Shown: piece by piece, positions 56,171-64,000 of the stretch | Position numbering within the stretch: position 1 is the first letter of the stretch | Layout: each line of letters starts with the position of its first letter | Assembly (NCBI GenBank): GCA_013339895.1 | Contig: JABACO010000021.1 | Coordinates: 1,526,441 to 1,590,440 of the forward strand | Origin: Ephydatia muelleri | Lineage: Eukaryota; Porifera; Demospongiae; Spongillida; Spongillidae | DNA length: 64,000 nucleotides | Direction: 5' to 3' | Notes under the pieces: model-generated | Databases searched by the model: none | Seen by the model: only the letters and a program-made list of their open reading frames with translations | What the model was told of the DNA's origin: nothing | Position numbers and translations under genes: made by a program

Positions 56171-56954
56171 TAGCCGGCGCACTCGGTCCAAAATTGGTGC
56201 GGCCAATTATTAAATGTTAGTATGGGCGTGGCTCCATGCAAAGCGTGCATGAGATTAAATCACCTAATGGTGTTACACGTTCACAAAGTTCTCACTGACA
56301 CTCAAGCTAGAGAACACCGCAGATTAATTTGTTAGCAGTTCACAGCATAGGACAAAGGTATTTGGCAATCCTTGATAATGATACCCAAAGTCCCCTAATA
56401 CTTAAAGAGCTTGAATCTTGATTAGTTAATTTGCTTTTGCCACACCCATTTTCGCATTATCCGGTTACATATGATTTTGTTTTTGCATCTTATAGTTTAT
56501 AAACATGTATTTCATCAACACGGGCCGGGCATGTGCTTCCAAAGAAAACTTCAACGCGCGCGCCTGGCTCATTGTGCTTCGTAGATAGCTTTTAATCCTA
56601 CTGAGCGCGCTAAATGTACGCTCGGAAGTTGCATTTGTAGCAGGCATCACTAGAATTAGCTTCATTACTGTACAAACTTCAGACAGAAGTTGTTTTTGAG
56701 GTGCTGTTAAAGTGCAAGTGTACTTTATGATGTCCAAAATTGTCGGCGGAATTTGAACTGTTGAATAAAAGTTTAGAAATTCCGTGCCAAAATAGACAAT
56801 TGATAGCGTAATAGCTCTGGATGGAGGTCATCTTTATAAAATGTGCAGACAAACTCAAAATCTTTCTGGACTTCATCTTCCGTTCTTTAAATCCCTTCCC
56901 GCAGATGCAGATGTGGTAGTAATGAAACCAACCGCACCGTGTGCACCGGGCCTG
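56171..56954 (-). mobile_element. Degenerate hAT element, copy B
   Basis: The end CCGGCGCAC (left) and GTGCACCGGGCCTG (right) match copy A. The minus strand encodes LILVMPATNATSERTFSALS and RIKSYLRSTMSQARALKFSL, the hAT C-terminal dimerisation domain. The upstream catalytic region is deleted, so the element is non-autonomous. Confidence 0.82.
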
Positions 56955-57249
56955 ACTTCTGGCTGTGTAGGAAACGGAGCTCGCACATGAATTTGAATTT
57001 ATCGAATGTCACGTGCGCTTCCGGGAGTGCCGCACGTGACGAGATACTCATACGCCCACGTCGGGCGCCTACATGTACGTAATATCGGTGATAGTACATA
57101 GTACATGTGCGCGAGAGGAAAGAGAGAAGCATTAAAAATACAGTTAATACATGGAAAGATGGTTATGAAATAAAATTGACGGATAGGATTTCAATGTTCA
57201 AATGGAGATCCTGCTGTCCGAGCAGGATAGGTCAATGGCCACAGTGACA

Positions 57250-59460
57250 CTAAACATGTTTGTTGGTCTGTGATAGGAGGACCTCGAGCCTCTGATGCAT
57301 TTTATTGCAGATCGCAGTAAGGAGAAACTCAGCTTGCATCTTAGCCAAAAAAGCATTGTTGTATTCTTCTGCTATGAGCGAGGCCATTCTTTTGTACACG
57401 GTTGTGGGCCCTATGGGACCCATACCTCCTGAGGTTGGAGAATACGAGGGGTGCAAAGGAGGGCCATGCTCGATTTCTCTCACCCTCTCTTCAAACGTCC
57501 GCTTCTTCTCTTGCTCGTTCATCTTGTAGCACTGCATTAGGGTGTGCAACCGGTTATCAGGTTATTCGGATATTCGCAAAAACCTATCCGTTCGAATAGC
57601 AACTTAGCATTACTCGGAAAAATCGATTAGTGAATTTTATCCATTCGAAATAATGTTTCTCCATTCGGTATTCGTCGCCAGCATCGACAATTCGCCCATC
57701 ATTCGAATACACCGATATCCGGATATGATTTTCAATTGAGTATTTCATAATTAGAGCTATAAATATAACTACGTCACTGTTGTTTTTACATACATAAAGA
57801 CATCGGAAGCAATCAATAATTGAGTAAATAGATAGTAATATAATACAAAATATTTAATGTGCATCAATTGGGGATACAAAATATACAGCGTGTACTAGCT
57901 CAGTGCTGTGATCGTCGTCTTCAAGTAAGTAACTAAGTTCATTATATGCCACGAGTTGTGGTTATATGTATTAGCAATAAATTTATGTACCAGTACTAGT
58001 ATTGCATTGTTTCATTGTGCAGTGGTACGATATCTGAGTACTAGTATTGAGCTAGCGAGTGAAATAGAATGACAGACTTCTCACCCACTTCAAGTAAGTA
58101 TACGCGCTCTGTTTGAGTATGTGGAAAAATTAGAGAGCATTACGCAATCGTACTAATGGGAAATTTCATATGCATTTATTAGCGAGAACGGGAATGGAAT
58201 GTTGTGGGATGATTGTAAGTGGAGTACGTGATTGTAGGTAATGTGGGATGAGTTTATAATTGTGATGTCTGGTCTCAGTGGTTAGGGTTGGTTTACATTA
58301 CTATTGATATGTACAAGTGCATGGTTAAGACATACAATTTATTAAACTCTATTTGGCAAACACATGCTACTGTAGACCTTTGTGTCTCTGTGTTTTAAAC
58401 TGACATGCATAGCTCTAGTTTGGGTGCAAGACCAGGTGGATTTCTGTGCAGACATAAATTATCTTCTCAGTGTGCACTCTAGAAGCACCATAACCTGAAT
58501 AACCTAGGTATTTGGGAGGAAATTTGGGAAAACCTATTCGGAAAAATCGATTTTGTTTTTAAACTATTCAGATTTTCAGATCCACAAAAACCTGAAAAAT
58601 CGATTTGTGTTTAAAGACTATTCGGAAAAATTGATTTTCATTATGCAGGGGAGGTTACACACCCTACACTGCATTGGGGACTTATTACGATAAGAGAGGC
58701 ATGTGGGTTAAATACGCGTATGTCAAAGAAAGCCGTTGTCTGTCATTTCCCCAGAAATTGTCAGCTGCAATATCAAGCCGTACACCATCTTCAGAATTTG
58801 CTGTTTTGTAAGAGAAATGTTCGTTATTTACTGGCTGTAGTGGTGGCTCGCTCGGTCCCGACATTGTGGCAAGTTTTCGTGAGAACCTTTGCTGTTAGTC
58901 TCTTATTTCGTTATGACGGATTGAAGGAAAACTCCACTTGAAAAGCTCAAAGCATGTTCAACTGTGAAATTGTGTCCACAGACACAGTGAGATGGTAGAA
59001 GCGATGGAGGCCAATCATCTGACAGTGGGAGGGCTGTGTGAGCCAGCACGGGGCAACCTTTTTCACTGATGAAGTGTAGGGCTTTTTGGTAATTGATGGG
59101 TAGCTTATTAATCAAATCCAACACTCTGCTCTGTTCAAGCTCAGATTTCTTATGTTTAATGTGCAATCCCTTTGAGAATCATGGAAGGAGATAGGGTATG
59201 TGATGGATTGTTAAAGTATAAGTGACGTAGGAGGAGCGGATATGATTTTGGAGGTGAGGTGTTGAAAGTCACTTGAGGTTACAGGGTTTATAATACCAAG
59301 GCCACCTAGGTGAGCTGGTAGGGTTAGTAGGATTCGCTCAGCATCACTGAATGCTGATTGGCCAGTTAGGGCAGGGAGAAACTTATATCTGATAGCTTCT
59401 TCCAGTGGACGAAAAAGTTCACTTATATATGGAATCGTCCTGCAGAGAAAAGTCAACTTG
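57250..59460 (-). pseudogene. LINE fragment split by a hAT insertion
   Basis: Minus-strand blocks read TIPYISELFRPLEEAIRYKF, LTLPAHLGGLGIINP, LPSHCVCGHNFTVEHALS, EDGVRLDIAADNFWGNDRQ, then across the insertion SPMQCYKMNEQEKKRTFEER, VREIEHG and SGGMGPIGPTTVYKRMASLI. This is the C-terminal part of a non-LTR retrotransposon protein. Several frameshifts are present. The hAT element at 57538-58666 interrupts it, and removing one 8-bp copy restores continuity. Confidence 0.82.
57538..58666. mobile_element. Non-autonomous hAT element with perfect target duplication
   Basis: Ends TAGGGTGTGCAACC and GGTTACACACCCTA form terminal inverted repeats. CACTGCAT directly flanks both sides (57530-57537 and 58667-58674), the 8-bp duplication typical of hAT transposition. 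Subterminal sequences repeat AAAACCTATTCGGAAAAATC-like motifs. No transposase is encoded in the 1129 bp. Confidence 0.88.
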
Positions 59461-59936
59461 CTGGATAGCCCATGAGTATAGCATGCATAGGGGCATGAGG
59501 TTGACTAACTGCGAAGGCAGAAAGCACTTCAATCTCTTTTGTCCATTTCAATATTTCCTCAGAAACAAAGTCCTCAGTGAAGGTCCGAGTCTCCAGAGTT
59601 GCTCCTTACGTAAACGTGGTCTGGGTACGAGACTAGGTCCAGGTACGGTTACGTATTGGGCGTTGCCGGACCATAGCCGTAAAGTACTACATTATCCAAT
59701 CAGAATGCAGCATTTCATATCACCTAATTAGCGTGGTTCAAGGTTCATGTGTGGCTAACAGATTAACAGTCGACTAACAATATTGATTAAATTTGTAATT
59801 ATTAAGTGTCCTTGATTAAATGGCCAATTTTTGGTCAAACTGGAAAAAAATAAGTATCTCGGCAACTATACTTCGTAAAAAACACAAGGCAACGCTTTAC
59901 TAACGGCCCCTCAATCAATTTTTTTTAAACTTCAGC

Positions 59937-60116
59937 GACGCCAAACAGCACGCTGCCCTGGAATTTCTCAAGAGCACGTCTGACCCGATTTCACACAAAA
60001 ATGCTTACCCGGGCCACGAAAAACTTTCTTACGTCAAGCAAGTTGAAGCCACCCTCCAACTTCCAAGCACGTGCAATAACGAACTTCCCTCATCAAGGAT
60101 TGTTCAAGAGCTCTAA
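59937..60116 (+). CDS. Unrecognised terminal exon
   Basis: After a pyrimidine-rich acceptor (TTTTTTTTAAACTTCAG) an open frame of 59 codons reads DAKQHAALEFLKSTSDPISH, AYPGHEKLSYVKQVEATLQL, PSTCNNELPSSRIVQEL, then TAA. Composition looks coding, but I found no upstream exon. It may be the end of a mobile-element protein. Confidence 0.35.
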   Translation, partial: DAKQHAALEFLKSTSDPISHKNAYPGHEKLSYVKQVEATLQLPSTCNNELPSSRIVQEL

Positions 60117-60471
60117 AAACCATTACGGAACACTAAGAACGGGCAAAACTCGAGCCCTTCTGGCTCTCCCTTGTCTGTACGTGTATTCTGTGCATTCCAG
60201 TGTGCAATATTTTCCTGCATGCAGTATTGTCCAATCAAACCATTTGTCTAAAAAATAAAAATAAAACGCAAAATGATTGTACACCTATTTCTACATACTT
60301 CTATGGTCCTACAGGAGATCAACGTGGCCATGTAAAAATAATAACATAGTGATAATAAAAAACCCTTCAAGGACTCACATGATCCCACGCCTACATAATC
60401 ATAAATCGGATGTTTGCATGTGATGATCGGACTTATGTTATACGGTATTGATTAGCTTCGGATACTACACC

Positions 60472-61949
60472 ATGGGCTACGACGCCAATCCAAGTAAGTC
60501 ACTCTTCAGGCCTTACTAGTATTTTGTAATTAATTGAAGGTAATAACTCATTAAACGCTGATGCATGGTGTTTTGCACAGGACGTGCCTGTCAGGAAGGG
60601 GGAGAATGGGACGCTGGGATCGTTACTTGTTTAGAAAACTGTTCAGATGGCTCGACTTTACAGTTATCGCCTAAATCTCCACTTCGTGTGTCGCTCTCGC
60701 GTATGGCTTTTCATACCTTGCATGTGTTCCCTGGTCCCTATTCGTGCAAGTATTCGTGCCATGTGTGCTCAAATGACTTAGCCAAGATGCTAGACCTAGT
60801 ACCAGAGACTATTGGGCGATTACCCACAATGCTATGCAGTACCACTCATATGTGGTGCTCTAATTAAAATAACATAAATAAATAACCCTGCGTACATACA
60901 CCCGTCTTTTGTCATTTGAACATTGAATGATCTTTTGAGTTTGTACTTGCTTGACAATTCGCTCAAAATTTGGTGTACTACATAATACAATGAGGGCCGT
61001 CGTCACATGCATAGTGCTCAGGGTCAACAAATTCATAGAATGTTACGAAAACGCGCTGTGTACTGTGGTTGAGATCTTGTGGCAGGAATGGTCTTTGGTA
61101 TGCCAGTTGAGCAATGTTCAACATAATTCATCTCAATGGGTCTTTTTGTTTTACACAGAAACTGACCCTCTAGCACAGTTGATTGGCATCACAGCCATAC
61201 CTTCTAAAGCTACAGTGATCTCTTACAGTGCTGTGGTGTCCTTTGCTGTGTTTGGGCTCTCCTATATAGTTTCATTCAATTCTGCCACCTATCGTTCCCT
61301 GAAAACAAAAGAGAAAGTGTTCTGGTGTCTTGCCTTTGCAAGGGCTCTATTTGGAGTATTCTGCACGTTCGCATCCTGCTGGTATATATTTGTGGACCCC
61401 ACACTTTTTGAGGATGTGATTCTAGCAAGCACACTATCCAGCCACTTCATAGTTGATGTTGTAGTGGGGTTCTTCATATTCGAGTGCATCGCATTTTTCT
61501 CCTCGAATATTATATTTCGAGAATTTGACATGGCTTTGGCAGCCCACCACCTGCTCAGCCTGTTTGGGTATGGTATAGTTGTGTACTCAGAGAAGACACA
61601 TTTCTTTTCCACTATTTCAATTTTGGACGAGATGACCACCCCTTTCTCATGCGTGTGCTGGATACTGATAAAAGCCAAGTTGGCTGACACCTATGTGTGG
61701 AAGATCAACCAGATCATCCTTGTCCACCTCTTTCATTGCCGCACCCTTCTTGAAGGTTACCTGTTCCTCATGTCGTATCGCCAGTGGGACAACGTTATCA
61801 CCAATATGCCCTGGTTCAACTTCATCGTCTTGTATGTGTTTCTAACCCTCCAGTTATTCATCCTCACTCCATATTGGACCTACAAGAAGACCAAACAGCT
61901 ATTCAAACCAGAAGACTGGAACCATTCTGAAGAGAAGAAGAAAAAATAG
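60472..61949 (+). CDS. CLN8: CLN8-like TLC-domain membrane protein
   Basis: An ER/ERGIC membrane protein; in mammals CLN8 helps export lysosomal enzymes and links to lipid homeostasis. Exon 1 is 60472-60493 (MGYDANP plus one base) and exon 2 is 61159-61949, joined in phase 1; 270 aa (human 286). The TLC domain is clear: NSATYRSLKTKEKVFWCLAF, ARALFGVF, FREFDMALAAHHLLSLFGYG, ILDEMTTPFSCVCWILIKAK, WKINQIILVHLFHCRTLLEG and LTPYWTYKKTKQLFKPEDWN all match CLN8. About five to seven membrane segments are visible. The C-terminus is EEKKKK, a dilysine KKxx-type ER retrieval signal like that of human CLN8. An alternative exon at 60582-60690 was considered and rejected because the direct join keeps the frame. 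Confidence 0.9.
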
Positions 61950-62019
61950 CATGTCAAGAAGAACTAGACTGTTTGTATGGTATTTTGGACAATGACAGAT
62001 GAGTATTTGGATTCGTAAA

Positions 62020-62025
62020 AATAAA
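62020..62025 (+). promoter_or_regulatory. Poly(A) signal for the CLN8-like gene
   Basis: AATAAA lies 71 bp after the stop codon, directly before a poly-C run. Confidence 0.7.
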
Positions 62026-62340
62026 GTAAACCCCCCCCCCCCCCCCCCCAACCCCACTTAACCGAGCAAATTTATTATTCACAGCAATCTGTTTGTTTGT
62101 TTGTTGTTGTTTTTTTTTTTTTTCTCAATCGTTCCACGTGGACCATATCAGTAATTCCGCGTTGTACAGCCGCCATGGCTGCGCGGCGGCAGAAGGTAAT
62201 CCTACCGTGATCTGCCACACCCACATCATTATATATTCAAAGCCTTACCCCCCACTACAAAGCACTCTCCGCCATAGCTGCAGATGTCAGGCCTTTTGAT
62301 TACCTTCCATGGGTATTTAATCTATGCATGGCTAAACATT

Positions 62341-62873
62341 GGGCTATTCCATAATATAATTGTACACCCCTACTGATGACTAATATCAAGGTATCCCCCC
62401 AGGACATAGAGCCTCTACACCATACCCCCCCCCCCCCCCCCCCCCCCCCCCCAGGACATTTATTTTGGACCCCCTCTGGACACTCTTCCCTGTACATTAC
62501 CATTGAACCCCCTCTGGACACAACCTGATGTAGGATACCCCCTTAGGACATTACCATTGAACCCCCTCTGGACACATCTCGATGTAGGACACCCCCTTAG
62601 GACATTACCATTGAACCCCCTCTGGACACATCTCGATGTACCATTGAACCCCCTCTGGACACATCCTGATGTAGGATACCATTACCTTTGAAACCCATCC
62701 GGACACATCTCACTGTGCGACACCCCTAGGACATTGCCATCATTGCCATTGGACCCCCCTCTGGACACATCTCACTGCAATAGAACATCCCCCTAGGACA
62801 TTACCATTGGACCCCCTCTGGACAACTTTTTTGGTCATCAGTAGGGGTGTACAATTATTTTATGGAATAGCCC
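62341..62873. mobile_element. MITE-like element with 40-bp inverted termini
   Basis: Left end GGGCTATTCCATAATATAAT and onwards to 62380 is the reverse complement of 62834-62873 with one mismatch over 40 bp. The interior is an irregular repeat of about 60 bp containing CCCCCTCTGGACACATC and CCCCCTTAGGACATTACCAT, plus a poly-C run. No protein is encoded. Confidence 0.85.
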
Positions 62874-63229
62874 ATTGATGTTGGGACTTTATTACCAATA
62901 GGGAGGAGGGAGTACACATATGCTGGGATCGTGAGCTGTTTTTCAATACATGTAACATGGCTCCGTTTTAGTACGCGGCTGTCGCCTAGACGTCCAGCTT
63001 TAGAGAGTTACACGTGTGCATGCACTGCATGTGACTTTTCCTACTCGTCGAAGTGATCTTTACAGTCCCTCCCCGTCCCGGCTGTACACAGGGGGAAAAA
63101 AACGCGTAGAATCAGTAAAAACATAGATACTTTGATGGTAAAAATCACACGTGTCTGATTTTAATGTTCAACAAGTAAACAAAAACATTCTGTATACGAG
63201 AAAGTTGATGGCATATAAGGCAATGGTGG

Positions 63230-63392
63230 TGTAAAAGCACGGAACAAGATTTGACTGAATGGACCGAGTAGCCCTATATTTAGCACACTCAAATAGTGCA
63301 TGCATGCTGATGCTGGAGTGTGCTAAATATAGGCCTAGTTCGTTTTAACCCGGTCCCATACCAGTCAAATCTTGTTTCCGTGCTTTTTACAC
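63230..63392. mobile_element. Foldback MITE, near-complete palindrome
   Basis: The left arm (GTGTAAAAGCACGGAACAAG..., to about 63290) pairs with the right arm (about 63316 to ...CTTGTTTCCGTGCTTTTTAC) with a few mismatches and small indels. About 25 bp form the loop. Confidence 0.85.
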
Positions 63393-63524
63393 AATCCTGT
63401 TTTCCCTGGCCACGAATGGTTTTTTAAACCAGCACCACAACCATCTCTTGGATAATTTACTCAATTTAATAATGATAATAATTGTTGTTATCGTTTCTTA
63501 TATAATGTATAAACCCTCCCCTTT

Positions 63525-63833
63525 CTCCTCTTCCCCGGTCGCCTCGGTCTCCTCTTCCCCAGTCTCCTCCTCCTCCTCCTCCTCCTCCTCTTCCCCAGTC
63601 TCCTCCTCCTCCTCCTCCTCCTCCTCCTCTTCCCCAGTCTCCTCCTCCTCCTCCTCCTCCTCCTCCTCCTCCTCCTCCTCCTCTCCTCCTCCTCCTCCTC
63701 CTCCTCCTCCTCCTCCTCCTCCTCCTCCTCCTCCTCCTCCTCCTCCTCCTCCTCCTCCTCCTCCTCCTCCTCCTCCTCCTCCTCCTCCTTCTTCTCCTCC
63801 TCCTCCTCCTCCTCCTCCTCCTCCTCCTCCTCA
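63525..63833. repeat. (CTC)n trinucleotide microsatellite
   Basis: About 300 bp of CTC/TCC repeat, with TTCCCCAGT interruptions at the 5' end. The homopolymer-like frames on both strands are artefacts. Confidence 0.97.
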
Positions 63834-64000
63834 TGGCAGCGGCCATGCAGGCAGAGGTGGCGTTAGTTCCATGGCTGCTACTGCTCGATGGGGTAGCAAG
63901 TAACGCATCTGCACTACTGCTGCATGGGTAACAACCTTTTGAGCTAGTAAGCAACCGCAATCAAATAAACTGTATACAGAGCGAGGGGGGGGGGGGCAAA

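Noticed and set aside
60582-60690. Alternative second exon for the CLN8-like gene (RTCLSGRGRMGRWDRY)
   Set aside because: It follows a usable acceptor and keeps phase, but it reaches a stop before the TLC domain; joining 60493 directly to 61159 keeps the full domain in frame.
63448-63960. Poly-Ser/Pro and poly-Arg/Gly frames
   Set aside because: Translations of a CTC trinucleotide microsatellite.

Overview
This window is eukaryotic nuclear DNA from an early-branching animal, most likely a sponge. The genes are split into many short GT-AG exons. Metazoan-type proteins are present: a myosin phosphatase targeting subunit, BAK-like BCL-2 proteins, a WASP-type WH1/CRIB protein, an animal-clade cryptochrome and CLN8. 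Introns and spacers are loaded with (TG)n/(CA)n and poly-C tracts. A 1000-N assembly gap (44617-45616) shows a draft scaffold. The sponge assignment rests on remembered family resemblances and was not searched.

Layout. 106-6919 (+): a 19-exon MYPT1/PPP1R12A orthologue, about 1035 aa. 7378-10105 (-): an IBA57-like Fe-S assembly factor. 10365-13004 (-): a DDX51-type DEAD-box RNA helicase. 13395-17422 (+): a coiled-coil, tail-anchored protein with a KASH5/IRAG-like layout. 17529-21873 (-): three tandem BAK-like BCL-2 genes, each with one large exon and one tiny tail exon. 22057-24036 (-): a single-exon WASP-like protein with WH1 and CRIB but no VCA. 26133-26563 (-): a small unrecognised two-exon gene, divergent from transaldolase (26735-33290, +), whose second intron holds a 1.4-kb, 17-bp minisatellite. 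48872-50682 (+): a cryptochrome. 60472-61949 (+): CLN8.

From 33.9 to 60 kb the sequence is mostly transposon graveyard. It holds LINE fragments, a tyrosine-recombinase fragment, hAT elements (one with a perfect 8-bp target duplication inside a LINE), a large intron-rich transposase-like pseudogene, a chromodomain fragment, foldback/MITE-like elements and perfect hairpins.

The genes mostly act in unrelated housekeeping and signalling processes and do not form a pathway. The local system of most interest is the BAK-like cluster. It has a BH1-BH2 block homogenised between two copies, an in-frame duplication of BH2 plus its splice donor in the third, and short hydrophilic C-terminal tails (two ending in a class-I PDZ-ligand pattern) where a membrane anchor is normally found.

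Exon boundaries were deduced by hand from reading frame, GT-AG sites and phase agreement. No transcript or database evidence was available.
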